64,000 bases of DNA from CAVTBX01 sp963733135 (GTDB lineage Bacteria; Actinomycetota; Thermoleophilia; Gaiellales; Gaiellaceae), in assembly GCA_963733135.1 (NCBI GenBank), contig CAVTBX010000010.1:1-64000 (forward strand), read 5' to 3'. Shown piece after piece: positions 51,051 through 60,107 of this stretch; the stretch's first letter is position 1; each line of letters starts with the position of its first letter. The notes under the pieces were generated by a model. It was not told where the DNA came from, did not search any database, and saw only the letters and a list, made by a program, of their open reading frames with translations. The translations under genes were made by a program, and so were the position numbers.

Positions 51051-53795
51051 GTGCTCCTCGGCCGCGCGCGAGAGCTCAAGACCATCGACGAGATGCTCGC
51101 GAAAGCTGGCGAGGGTAGAAGCACCACCCTGGTCGTCGCCGGCGAAGCCGGGATCGGGAAGACCGCACTGTTGGAGGAAGCCGTGAGACGGGCCGATGGC
51201 TTGACAGTCATTCGCACCGTCGGCGTGGAGTCGGAGTCCGAGCTCGCCTTCTCCGGGATCTCGGGCCTGCTACGCCCGTTGCTTCATCTCCTGCCACAGA
51301 TTCCAGAGCCCCAGCATGCTGCGCTCTCTTCGGTCCTCGCCCTGGGCCCGCCCGTCCCGATCGACCAGTTCACTGCCTACGCCGGCGTCCTCAGCCTCCT
51401 TGCGACAGCGGCGGAAGAGCGGCCGCTGCTTTGCGCGGTCGACGATGTTCACTGGATCGACGCAGCATCCCAGCAGGCACTGGTGTTCGCCTCACGCCGC
51501 CTCGGCGCCGAGGGGGTAGCGCTTCTCGTCGCTCGGCGCGACGGCGAGCCCACCTCGTTCGCACAGGGAGGCTTCCCGGAACTGGCTCTTCACGGCCTTC
51601 CGGTCGACTCTGCCCGCGAGCTCGTCAGCGCCCGCCGACCGGACGTAGGCGTCGACGCGGCCACGCTCGAGCGCCTGGTTGACGCGAGCGCCGGGAACCC
51701 GCTCGCGCTCGTCGAAGCGACGGACATCCTCACGGACGCGCAGTTGGCCGGCCGCGAGGGGCTGGAAGAGCCCATCGCCTTCGGCGCCGGCGTGGAGCGA
51801 GCGTTTGCGGCTCGCTTCGACTCGCTCGACGACGACGCAAGGCGAGCAGTGCTCATCGCCGCTGCCGGGGACATTTTGGATTCGGCGACGCTGGTCACGG
51901 CGATCGGTGAACCGCCCGCGAGCGATGCCCTGGTACGTGCGGAGCAGGCGGGGTTGATGTCCTTGTCAGAAGGCCTCGTACGCTTCCGGCATCCGCTCGT
52001 GCGATCGGCCGTGTATCAGACCGCGGGTCCCGAAGCACGGCGCGATGCGCACGCTTCGCTCGCCTCAGCACTCCCCGACGACCCCCTGCGCCAAGCGTGG
52101 CACCTCGCCATGGCGACCACGGGCCCGGACGAGACTGTGGCTGCTCGGCTGGAGGCCGTCGCTGACGAGGCCCGTGCCCGCGGGGGCTACCTTGCCGCGG
52201 CCCGGGCGCTCGAACGCGCGGCGAGGCTGAGCGAGGACTCGTCCGACCGCGGGAGGCGCCTGCTCGCATCAGCGTCGGACTCGATCCTCGCCGGCCGCGT
52301 CGAACGGGCCTTCGCAATACTCGACGAGACAGCGGAGCTGCCTCTCGACGCCGCCGCGCGCATCCAGGTGTCCCACCTGCGGGCTCGGGCCGAGCTCTTC
52401 GGCGGAGACCCGATGACATCGCATCAGATCCTGGTGGAGCTTGCCGAAGACATCGAGAAAGAGCAGCCCGACCAGGCAGCGATGCTGCTGGCTGAAGCTT
52501 GCCTCCCCTGCCTCGCGACCGCGCAGGGACGGCTCGGGCTGAAGACCGCGGAGCGCGCCTACGCGCTGGCTGCGAACGCCGCGCCGGAGACGAGGGTTAC
52601 CGCGGCGTTGATCCTCATGCAGGCGCTCTTCGTAACCGGAGAGATTCGGCGGTCGGAGCTGCTCCTGGATGAGTACCTCCCGGTGATCGAGGCGGCGGAT
52701 CCCTTCGAGGCCGTCCAGTTCATTCAGGGACCGACACTCAATCTCATCTACCTCGAGCGGTTCGACGAAGCCCGTCGTCTCGTGAGCCGCGTGCTTTCTG
52801 CGGCTCGGTCGTCGGGCGCACTCTCGATGATCGTCGTCCCACTCGGCTGCGTGGCAGAGCTCGAGTATCGGATCGGTAACTGGACGGCCGCGCTGGCAGC
52901 AAGCACCGAGGCCACGCGGATCGGCACGGAGACGATGAGCGTCAATCTTCCGTATTTCCTCGCAGTCCTGGCCCGCCTCGAGGCGGCGCGAGGCCATGAG
53001 GCCGAGGCGAGGGAGCTGACCGCCAAAGCACGCGCATTGGCCGGCGAGAAGCTCTCGGACGCCATCTTCGCGTACTCCGGCCTGGCGCTGGGCTTGCTCG
53101 GGATGGGCCTCGCGCGGTACGACGACGTCGTCGTCGAACTCGAGCCTGTTGCGCAGTTCACGAAGCGCAACGAAGTGGACAACCCCGCCATGCTCCTTTG
53201 GCACGCCGATCTCATCGAAGCCTACGTACGGCTCGGGCGGACGACGGATGCCGAGAGGATCCTCGAGCGCCTCGAGGCGGCGGCGGTCGAGACCGGGCGC
53301 ACGCCGCAGGCCGCCGCGCTCCGATGCCGGGGGATCTTGGCATCGAAGGACGAGTTCGAGGCACATTTCCTCGAGGCAATCAGAGTCCACCAGGAGACCA
53401 ACGTGCCGTTCGAACTGGCGCGCACCGAGCTCTCGTTCGGCGAACGGTTGAGGCGGGCGGGCCGGCGGGCCGACGCGCGCCTGCCTCTGCGGTCGGCCCT
53501 CGCGACGTTCGAGCGCCTCGGAGCGGCCCCATGGGCCGAGCACGCCCGCGGCGAGCTGCGCTCGACCGGAGAAGCGGCGCAGAAGCGCGTCGAGGCCCCG
53601 ACCGAGTCTCTGACTGCCCACGAGCTCCAGGTGGCGCTCGCGGTCGCCGAAGGGGCCACGAACAAGGAGGTTGCCGCTCGCCTCTTCGTGAGCCCGAAGA
53701 CGATCGACTTCCACCTCAGAAACATCTACCGGAAGCTCGACATCCGTTCGAGAACCGAGCTCGCACGCTTGATTCCGGCGGCTGTGTCTGATTGA
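51051..53795 (+). CDS. LuxR-family ATP-binding regulator (LAL/MalT-like)
   Basis: 914-aa STAND-type regulator. The N-terminal AAA module has Walker A VVAGEAGIGKTALLEEAVRR and Walker B RPLLCAVDDVHWIDAASQQA. A long TPR-like helical region follows (about residues 400-830). The C-terminal LuxR helix-turn-helix is LTAHELQVALAVAEGATNKE plus SPKTIDFHLRNIYRKLDI. GTG at 51051 is chosen because VLLGRARELKTIDEML is the family's usual N-terminus; earlier codons are not. Its ligand is unknown. It is followed after 126 bp by the large RTX protein gene in the same direction, which it may control. Confidence 0.9.
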   Translation: MLLGRARELKTIDEMLAKAGEGRSTTLVVAGEAGIGKTALLEEAVRRADGLTVIRTVGVESESELAFSGISGLLRPLLHLLPQIPEPQHAALSSVLALGPPVPIDQFTAYAGVLSLLATAAEERPLLCAVDDVHWIDAASQQALVFASRRLGAEGVALLVARRDGEPTSFAQGGFPELALHGLPVDSARELVSARRPDVGVDAATLERLVDASAGNPLALVEATDILTDAQLAGREGLEEPIAFGAGVERAFAARFDSLDDDARRAVLIAAAGDILDSATLVTAIGEPPASDALVRAEQAGLMSLSEGLVRFRHPLVRSAVYQTAGPEARRDAHASLASALPDDPLRQAWHLAMATTGPDETVAARLEAVADEARARGGYLAAARALERAARLSEDSSDRGRRLLASASDSILAGRVERAFAILDETAELPLDAAARIQVSHLRARAELFGGDPMTSHQILVELAEDIEKEQPDQAAMLLAEACLPCLATAQGRLGLKTAERAYALAANAAPETRVTAALILMQALFVTGEIRRSELLLDEYLPVIEAADPFEAVQFIQGPTLNLIYLERFDEARRLVSRVLSAARSSGALSMIVVPLGCVAELEYRIGNWTAALAASTEATRIGTETMSVNLPYFLAVLARLEAARGHEAEARELTAKARALAGEKLSDAIFAYSGLALGLLGMGLARYDDVVVELEPVAQFTKRNEVDNPAMLLWHADLIEAYVRLGRTTDAERILERLEAAAVETGRTPQAAALRCRGILASKDEFEAHFLEAIRVHQETNVPFELARTELSFGERLRRAGRRADARLPLRSALATFERLGAAPWAEHARGELRSTGEAAQKRVEAPTESLTAHELQVALAVAEGATNKEVAARLFVSPKTIDFHLRNIYRKLDIRSRTELARLIPAAVSD

Positions 53796-53921
53796 TCGAA
53801 CCGAGCCCTTCCAAACCGCTAGGACATCAGGACTAGGCGAATTCCCGGCGCGAGCCGCCTGCCTAGGTGATTGGGTCGAACGACGGCTAGTACCCACCCT
53901 GACCAGGTAAGGGGGCACCCC

Positions 53922-56336
53922 ATGCGCCGATCGACGAGTCGCCGAGTTCGAAGCTTTCGAATCCCACTCCTCATGGCTGTGCTGCTCGTCGGGGCGGGTC
54001 TTCCGGCAGTGGCCAAGGCTCAGCCCTCCTGCTTCGGTCAGCCGGCGACGAAGGTTGGCACCCCGAAGAGCGACTATCTCGCTGGGACACCGGGTCGCGA
54101 CGTGATCGTGGGCCTCGGTGGTAACGACAGCCTGGACGGCTTCGACGGAGATGACCTCCTCTGCGGAGGCAAGGGACGAGACTTCATCTCGGGAGAGAGA
54201 GGCCGCGACAGGCTGGCTGGTCAACTCGGCCGAGATTCCCTAAGTGGAGGAAGCGGTCGAGATCGGATCGAGGGAGGTGAGAACGGGGATCAAATCTCAG
54301 GCGGCTTGGGACGGGACGCGCTGTTCGGCGGAGCGGATGCCGATCGGATCTTCGGAGAGGACGGGAACGATCGCTTGCACGGGAACGAAGGTGACGACTT
54401 TCTCCGCGGCGATGCTGAGAACTTCGCGAACAAGCCCGCTCCACGCGGCAACGATGTCCTCGACGGGGGCCCGGGCGAAGACAGAGCGTTCTTCTGGGCG
54501 CACCCGCGCGCGACGAACGGCATCCGAGTGAACCTGCCAGGCGGGATCGCGACCGGCGACGGCCGCGATCGTCTGGTCGACGTAGAAGCCGCTGTCGCGG
54601 ACAGCGTGCACGCAGACCGCATGCGCGGAGATGCGAATGCGAACGTGTTCTCCGCCGGCCGCGGAGCAGACGAGCTCATCGGTTCCGGAGGCAACGATCG
54701 CTTCATCGCCGACAAGGGATCCGATCTGTACCGCGGCGGCAATGGGAGCGACACGATCGACTTCCGCAACGCGTTCGTAGACAGGGTGGTCGTCAACCTC
54801 GGCAGCGGGTCGGCGCGCGGGCTCGGAATCGACTCTCTGGTGGATGTGGAGAACGCATCGGGTGGGCCTGGCGACGACATCCTGTCCGGAAGCAACGAAT
54901 CCAACCGGCTCCACGGGCGCTGGGGCCAGGACACGCTCCGCGGCGGTGGAGGGGACGATCGGCTGCTCGGCGGACTGAACGACCTCGGCCGGCCTGACAG
55001 AGTGGATCGCATCTCGGGTGGGCCCGGCGACGACATCATCGACGGGGGCGCTCCCGGGGATATCGATCGCCAAGGCGATCCTGTCGACGGCCGTGATGAG
55101 GTCGACTTCTCACCCGCGTCGCAGGCTGTCACGGTCGATCTCACCGCGCGAACGGCCGCGGGGGAAGGGAATGACGTTCTCGTCCGAGTGGAGGACGTCA
55201 TCGGCTCGGGCTTCGACGACGTGATCAACGGCAGCTCGGGGCCGAACGAGATCAACGCCGGGGTGGGCAACGACACGGTCGATGCCCGGGACGGTGACGA
55301 CGAGGTCGAAGGAGGCCCTGGGGATGACGATTTCGAGGGTGGCGCCGGTACCGACATTCTCGAGTTCAACTACTCCGCGGCGCCGGTCGACGTCGATCTC
55401 GCTGCCGGCGTCGCAACGGGACAGGGTTCCGATGTCGTAGGCGGCTTTGAGAACCTACGCGGGACGATCTTCGACGACGTCCTCGCCGGCGATGCGGCCG
55501 CGAACACGATCCTCGGCAATCTCGGAAACGATGTGGTCGACGGAGGTGACGGCGACGACATCCTGACCGGTCAGCGCGGGAACGATGAGGTGCACGGCGC
55601 CGGCGGCAACGACGACGTCCGAGGTTCCTTGGGCGGTGACGTGGTGGACGGCGGAGACGGTGACGATCAGCTCAGAGGCGGCCTCGGTCCCGATGATCAC
55701 ATGGGCGGCGCCGGCAACGATCTCATGGTCGACGAGGGGGGCGACGACGCGTTCACCGGGGATGCGGGCGTGGATGAGGTCAGCTTCGCGCTCCTGTCCT
55801 CCTCCATCTCGGTCGATCTTCCCGGAGGGACCGTCACGAGCGGCAGCTCGAATGAGACGATCGCATCCGTGGAGAATGTGGTTGCTACGGAGTTCTCCGA
55901 CGAGGTGCTGGGCGACTCCGCCGACAACACGATCGTCGGACTACGCGGGCTCGACCGTCTACTGGGTGGCGACGGAAACGACCTCATCCGGGGAGGTGGC
56001 GGCCAGGACGCGATGAACGGTGGCGACGGGATCGACACGGTCTCGTACGAAGACAGCCAGCGCCCGGTCACGGTCGACCTCCAGGGCGGTTTCGGAGAGG
56101 GGTTCGGCTCCGACACCCTGGGAGCATTCGAGAACATCGTCGGCTCGAATTTCAGCGACTACCTTCGCGGTGACGGCGCGGCGAACGTCGTGGCGGGGCT
56201 CGGCTCCGACGACATCTTAGAAGGCCGCGGGGGTGACGACACGTTGGACGGGGGCGAGGGTGCGGACGCGGGCGACGGAGGAGACGGCGCCGATAGCTGT
56301 GTGGCAATCGAGCTCGAAACCTCCTGCGAGGCCTGA
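53922..56336 (+). CDS. Large secreted RTX-type calcium-binding repeat protein
   Basis: 804 aa. A signal peptide (IPLLMAVLLVGAGLPAVAKA) is followed almost entirely by Gly/Asp-rich hemolysin-type repeats in several blocks (GGNDSLDGFDGDDLLCGG, GGEGADAGDGGDGADSC). The blocks are separated by beta-rich spacers with repeated FEN-like joints, e.g. DVVGGFENLRGTIFDD and DTLGAFENIVGSNFSDYLRG. It is thus a string of parallel beta-roll modules expected to bind many Ca2+. The C-terminus ends with two cysteines (DSCVAIELETSCEA), recalling the Cys caps of the small paralogues at 1123-4029. ATG at 53922 is used. It is exported, probably a surface or matrix protein; no enzymatic domain is seen. Confidence 0.88.
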   Translation: MRRSTSRRVRSFRIPLLMAVLLVGAGLPAVAKAQPSCFGQPATKVGTPKSDYLAGTPGRDVIVGLGGNDSLDGFDGDDLLCGGKGRDFISGERGRDRLAGQLGRDSLSGGSGRDRIEGGENGDQISGGLGRDALFGGADADRIFGEDGNDRLHGNEGDDFLRGDAENFANKPAPRGNDVLDGGPGEDRAFFWAHPRATNGIRVNLPGGIATGDGRDRLVDVEAAVADSVHADRMRGDANANVFSAGRGADELIGSGGNDRFIADKGSDLYRGGNGSDTIDFRNAFVDRVVVNLGSGSARGLGIDSLVDVENASGGPGDDILSGSNESNRLHGRWGQDTLRGGGGDDRLLGGLNDLGRPDRVDRISGGPGDDIIDGGAPGDIDRQGDPVDGRDEVDFSPASQAVTVDLTARTAAGEGNDVLVRVEDVIGSGFDDVINGSSGPNEINAGVGNDTVDARDGDDEVEGGPGDDDFEGGAGTDILEFNYSAAPVDVDLAAGVATGQGSDVVGGFENLRGTIFDDVLAGDAAANTILGNLGNDVVDGGDGDDILTGQRGNDEVHGAGGNDDVRGSLGGDVVDGGDGDDQLRGGLGPDDHMGGAGNDLMVDEGGDDAFTGDAGVDEVSFALLSSSISVDLPGGTVTSGSSNETIASVENVVATEFSDEVLGDSADNTIVGLRGLDRLLGGDGNDLIRGGGGQDAMNGGDGIDTVSYEDSQRPVTVDLQGGFGEGFGSDTLGAFENIVGSNFSDYLRGDGAANVVAGLGSDDILEGRGGDDTLDGGEGADAGDGGDGADSCVAIELETSCEA

Positions 56337-56355
56337 GGCCGGCGGCACCTGTCTT

Positions 56356-56395
56356 GCCAGTCGCTTGCGCGCGTCGTGCCGCGCAGGCGACTGGC
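56356..56395. terminator. Hairpin between convergent genes
   Basis: GCCAGTCGC pairs with GCGACTGGC and, inside it, TGCGCG with CGCGCA. It fills the 62-bp gap between the RTX gene and pckA, which converge, so it probably ends transcription from both sides. Confidence 0.7.
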
Positions 56396-56398
56396 GGA

Positions 56399-57988
56399 CT
56401 AGGCGCGCGGGCCGGCTTCGTGGATCCAGTCCGGGATGCCCTCGAACGTCTCGAAGTTCTCCCGGAAGAGGCGGGCGAGGTCGGCCGCCTTCTCGTCGTA
56501 CGCCTCTGGGTTGGCCCACGTCGAGCGCGGGTCGAGGAGCTTGTCGTCGACGCCCGGCACGGAGGTCGGCACCTCGAAGCCGAACACGGGATCCACGCGG
56601 TACTCGACGTCGTCGAGCTCGCCTTCCAGGGCAGCCGAGAGCAGGGCGCGCGTGGCGCCGATCGGCATTCGCTCTCCCTCTCCGAACGGGCCGCCCGTCC
56701 AGCCGGTGTTCACGAGCCAGACGCGCGAGCCGTGCTCGTCGAGCTTCGTACCGAGCATGCGCGCGTAGACGATCGGCGGCTGCGGCAGGAACGGCGCGCC
56801 GAAGCAGGCCGAAAAGGTCGGCTGCGGCTCCGTGACACCGATCTCGGTGCCGGCGAGCTTGGCCGTGAAGCCGGAGAGGAAGTAGAAGAGCGCCTGGTTC
56901 CGCGAGAGGCGCGCAATCGGCGGCAGGATCCCGAAGGCGTCCGCGGTGAGGAAGACGATCGAGCTCGGATGACCGGCGCGCTTCTCGGGCAGCGCGTTCG
57001 GGATCTGCTCCAGCCTGTAGGCGGCGCGCGTGTTCTCGGTCTTAGCGTCGTCGTCAAGGTCGACGCGCCCCTCCTCGTCGAGGACGACGTTCTCGAGGAC
57101 GGTGCCCCAGGTGCGCGTGGTGCGATAGATGTCGGGCTCAGCCTCTTCGGAGAGTCGGATCACCTTCGCGTAACAGCCACCCTCGATGTTGAAGATGCCG
57201 TTCGTACCCCAACCGTGCTCGTCGTCGCCGATCAGGCGCCGCTCGGGATCCGCCGAAAGCGTTGTCTTTCCGGTTCCGGAGAGCCCGAAGAAGATCGCGA
57301 CGTCGCCCCTGTCCGAGACGTTCGCGGAGCAGTGCATCGGGAGAACGCCCTCGAGCGGCAGGCGATCGTTCATGAGCGAGAAGATCGACTTCTTGATCTC
57401 GCCCGCGTAGTAGGTGCCGCCGATCAGCACCTCGCTCCGGGTCGGATGGAGGACGACGAACGTCTCGCAGCGCGTCCCGTCCTCGTCAGCATCGGCTTCG
57501 ACCTCGGGTGCATGCAGGACGAGCGCATCGGGCTCGAAGCCGGCGAGCTCGTCCTCGTCGGGCTCGATGAACATCGTCTTCGCGAAGAGCGCGTGGTACG
57601 GGCGGTCGGTGACGACCCGCACGTTGATCCGCTGCTCGGGATCGGCACCGGCGAAGGCGTCGACGACGTAGATCGCCTCGGCGCCGTCGAGATGCGCGAC
57701 CAGCTTGGCCCGCAGGCCGTCGAAGTCCGTCTCGTCGATCGGCTGGTTGATCTCGCCCCAGCCGATGCGCGCCTCGCACTCCTTGTCGCGGACGACGAAC
57801 TTGTCCTTGGGCGAGCGACCGGTGTGCTTGCCGGTGTCGACCGCAAGGGGGCCGCCCTCTGCGAGCTTGCCGTCCCCGCGCTCGAGCGCGTGCGTATAGA
57901 GGAGCGCGGTCGTCGGATTCCGGTAGACGCGGCCCCCGGGCGAGAGCCCGTGACCCTCGAGGCCGGTTGGGGTGATCGTGATCGCCAT
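56399..57988 (-). CDS. pckA: Phosphoenolpyruvate carboxykinase (ATP)
   Basis: 529-aa ATP-dependent PEPCK: oxaloacetate + ATP to PEP + CO2 + ADP, the entry to gluconeogenesis. Motifs are RSPKDKFVVRD, GGTYYAGEIKKSIFSLMN, the kinase-1a loop FFGLSGTGKTTLSADP, kinase-2 LIGDDEHGWG, FNIEGGCYAK and VWLVNTGWTGGPFGEGERM. ATG at 57988 fits the family start (AITITPTGLEGHGL). It is a single gene on the minus strand, divergent from the SRPBCC gene. The sequence is intact. Confidence 0.95.
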   Translation of the reverse strand: MAITITPTGLEGHGLSPGGRVYRNPTTALLYTHALERGDGKLAEGGPLAVDTGKHTGRSPKDKFVVRDKECEARIGWGEINQPIDETDFDGLRAKLVAHLDGAEAIYVVDAFAGADPEQRINVRVVTDRPYHALFAKTMFIEPDEDELAGFEPDALVLHAPEVEADADEDGTRCETFVVLHPTRSEVLIGGTYYAGEIKKSIFSLMNDRLPLEGVLPMHCSANVSDRGDVAIFFGLSGTGKTTLSADPERRLIGDDEHGWGTNGIFNIEGGCYAKVIRLSEEAEPDIYRTTRTWGTVLENVVLDEEGRVDLDDDAKTENTRAAYRLEQIPNALPEKRAGHPSSIVFLTADAFGILPPIARLSRNQALFYFLSGFTAKLAGTEIGVTEPQPTFSACFGAPFLPQPPIVYARMLGTKLDEHGSRVWLVNTGWTGGPFGEGERMPIGATRALLSAALEGELDDVEYRVDPVFGFEVPTSVPGVDDKLLDPRSTWANPEAYDEKAADLARLFRENFETFEGIPDWIHEAGPRA

Positions 57989-58082
57989 GCAGAGTTCGTA
58001 CCGTTCGCCCAGAGCGGGTAAACGCTCGTCGAATCCTACGCGCGATCTGCGGGTCCGGGTTCGGATCGTAGACTCGGCCGCC

Positions 58083-58565
58083 GTGAGCAGAGACATCGTC
58101 TTGGAGCGAACACAAGTCCTGCCGCGGGCTCCCGAGGAGGTCTTCGCGTTCTTCGCCGACGCCTGGAACCTCGAGGCGATCACGCCCGGCTGGCTTCGTT
58201 TCCGCATCGTCGAGGCGCCCGAGCGGCTGGAGCGCGGCTCGGTCATTCGCTATCGCCTCCGGCTCTTCGGCGTTCCGATCCGCTGGCAAACCGAGATCGT
58301 CGATTGGCGCGAGCCCCGCACCTTCACCGACCTCCAGCTTCAGGGGCCTTACCCGCTCTGGATCCACACGCACCGGTTCACGCCCGTGCCCGGCGGGACG
58401 GAGGTCTACGACGCGGTGCGCTACCGCGTGCCGGGCGGGATTCTGGCTCCCGTCGTCGAGCTGATCGTCGCGCGATGGCTCAACGGGATCTTCGATTACC
58501 GGGGTGAACGACTCGCTGTGCTGATGGGCTCGGCGGGCCGGACAAGTCCGGCCCCTACACCGTAG
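58083..58565 (+). CDS. SRPBCC-family ligand-binding protein
   Basis: 160-aa START/Bet v1-like fold protein: IVLERTQVLPRAPEEVFAFF at the N-terminus, FRIVEAPERLERGSVIRYRL and a C-terminal helix LAPVVELIVARWLNGIFDYR. Members bind hydrophobic ligands or act as cyclases; no function is assigned here. The start is GTG at 58083. Its last codons lie inside the terminator hairpin at 58548-58572. It converges with the DUF2071 gene. Confidence 0.82.
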   Translation: MSRDIVLERTQVLPRAPEEVFAFFADAWNLEAITPGWLRFRIVEAPERLERGSVIRYRLRLFGVPIRWQTEIVDWREPRTFTDLQLQGPYPLWIHTHRFTPVPGGTEVYDAVRYRVPGGILAPVVELIVARWLNGIFDYRGERLAVLMGSAGRTSPAPTP

Positions 58566-58572
58566 GGGCCGG
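58548..58572. terminator. 11-bp perfect hairpin overlapping the SRPBCC stop codon
   Basis: CCGGCCCCTAC and GTAGGGGCCGG flank ACC. The stop TAG of the plus-strand gene is part of the right arm. It sits between convergent genes, so it probably acts in both directions. No T-run is present. Confidence 0.6.
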
Positions 58573-58591
58573 CATTCACGCCGCCCGCGGT

Positions 58592-59266
58592 TCAATGCAA
58601 CCGTCGCGGCGGCGCCTCGGTTTCGAACGACGCCTCGGGGGCGTAGACGAGCCTGGGCTCATCCCTGACGTCGAAGCCGAGCGCGAGCAGGAGATCCACA
58701 CGCGACGGCTGGACGACCTCCGCGCTCTGCCATTCCGCCGGGCCGCGCCGGACCCGAAACGCGCGCAGGCCCCGCTCCTCGAAGATCCCGAGCTCGTGAC
58801 GGCCGAGAAGCCCCGGCGTCGCCTCGGCCACGCCAAGCCTGTAGCGGAGGCGAAGGCCGAGGCCCGGAGCGCTTGCCTCTCCCGCGCGAACCCGGAGCGA
58901 AGCCAGCCTGTACGGCGCACCGAGGAAGAACCCCGGCAGCCCGCCGGCCGTCACGAGCGAGCGCAGGAAGAAGACCGCCGGCTCGCCTGCGTACTCGGTG
59001 TAGACCCGCACGTTCAGCTGCGAGAACGGCAGGACAGGCGCACGTCCGACTCGCCCGCCGACGCAACGAAACGTGGCGACGGTCACGAGGGATTCCCCGT
59101 CGATCTCGACGGGAGAAATCGGTGCAGGAAGGGTCTTCGCGACCGCATCGGGCTCCACGGGCCAGCTAGCGAGGAGCAGATGGCGCAGGTCGAGGTGGAG
59201 CCGCACGCCGAGGACTCTGCCAAGGAGGACGCCTCTGAGGCCGGAAGAAAGCACCCGGATGGACAT
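58592..59266 (-). CDS. DUF2071 (YqjF-like) protein
   Basis: 224 aa. The family pattern is present: HLLLASWPVEPDAVAKTLPA near the N-terminus, LVTVATFRC, FSQLNVRVYTEYAGEPAVFF, FFLRSLVTAGGLPGFFLGAP and a Pro/Arg-rich end. The fold is related to acetoacetate decarboxylase, but activity is not established. Its ATG (59266-59264) overlaps the start of the divergent recombinase gene by 8 bp, so the two cannot have independent non-overlapping leaders. Confidence 0.8.
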   Translation of the reverse strand: MSIRVLSSGLRGVLLGRVLGVRLHLDLRHLLLASWPVEPDAVAKTLPAPISPVEIDGESLVTVATFRCVGGRVGRAPVLPFSQLNVRVYTEYAGEPAVFFLRSLVTAGGLPGFFLGAPYRLASLRVRAGEASAPGLGLRLRYRLGVAEATPGLLGRHELGIFEERGLRAFRVRRGPAEWQSAEVVQPSRVDLLLALGFDVRDEPRLVYAPEASFETEAPPRRLH

Positions 59267-60107
59267 CGATGTCGCTCTCGACCGCTTTCTCTCGAGCGCC
59301 GCTCACTCGGACGCGACCCGGCGCGCGTACCGTGCCGATCTCGAGGAGCTGGCGACGTGGCTCGCCGACAACGGGCTCGGGCTCGAGGACGTGGACGCCC
59401 GCGCGTTCTCCCGCTACGCGGCCTGGCTCGCGCGTGACCGGCCCGGGCGCGAGCCCCGGAAGCTCTCGCAGAAGACGATCGGCCGCAAGCTCGCCGCGAC
59501 GCGCTCGTTCCTCCGCTCGGCCCTTGGCCCAGACCGTGTTCCCGAGCTCTCCCTCGCAGGTCGCCGGAGCCGCCGGCTCCCGAATGCTCCGAAGCAGGAC
59601 GAGACCGACGCTCTCCTGACGGGCTTCGAGGGCGCCGAGCCGCTGCCGCTTCGGAACCGGGCGCTCTTCGAGCTCGTGTACTCCGCGGGCCTCCGCGCTC
59701 AGGAGGCCGCCGACCTCGAGCTCGCCGACGTGGACTTCGAGCAGGAGCTCGTCCTCGTCCGCGGGAAAGGCGGGAAGGAGCGCGCAGTCCCACTCGGCGA
59801 GGAGGCCGCCTTTCGCCTTCGCCGCTACCTGCACCACGGCCGGCCGGAGCTCGTCCGCGGAGCGGAGAACCGCGTCTTCGTCTCCGCACGCGGCAAGCCG
59901 CTCGACACGTCGACGCTCCGACGCCTCCTCCCGAACCCACACAGGCTCCGGCATGCCTTCGCCACGCACCTCCTGGAGGGCGGGGCCGACCTCCGCACGA
60001 TCCAGGAGCTTCTCGGCCATTCGTCACTCTCGACGACCCAGGTCTACAGCCACGTCGACGGCGCGCGACTCAGGAAAGTCTATGACCTCGCCCACCCCCG
60101 TTCTTGA
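59259..60107 (+). CDS. XerC/D-type tyrosine recombinase 1
   Basis: 282-aa chromosome-dimer-resolution-type recombinase. The N-terminal SAM-like domain (HSDATRRAYRADLEELATWL) is followed by the catalytic domain: Arg in LVYSAGLRAQEAADLEL, Lys-beta hairpin VRGKGGKERAVPLG, PHRLRHAFATHLLEGGADLR (H-x-x-R), LGHSSLSTTQVYSHV with the Tyr nucleophile. The spacing between DTSTLRRLL and PHRLRH is short compared with classic XerD. ATG at 59259 is chosen. It overlaps the second recombinase by 26 bp, so the two are translated together. Confidence 0.88.
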   Translation: MDIDVALDRFLSSAAHSDATRRAYRADLEELATWLADNGLGLEDVDARAFSRYAAWLARDRPGREPRKLSQKTIGRKLAATRSFLRSALGPDRVPELSLAGRRSRRLPNAPKQDETDALLTGFEGAEPLPLRNRALFELVYSAGLRAQEAADLELADVDFEQELVLVRGKGGKERAVPLGEEAAFRLRRYLHHGRPELVRGAENRVFVSARGKPLDTSTLRRLLPNPHRLRHAFATHLLEGGADLRTIQELLGHSSLSTTQVYSHVDGARLRKVYDLAHPRS

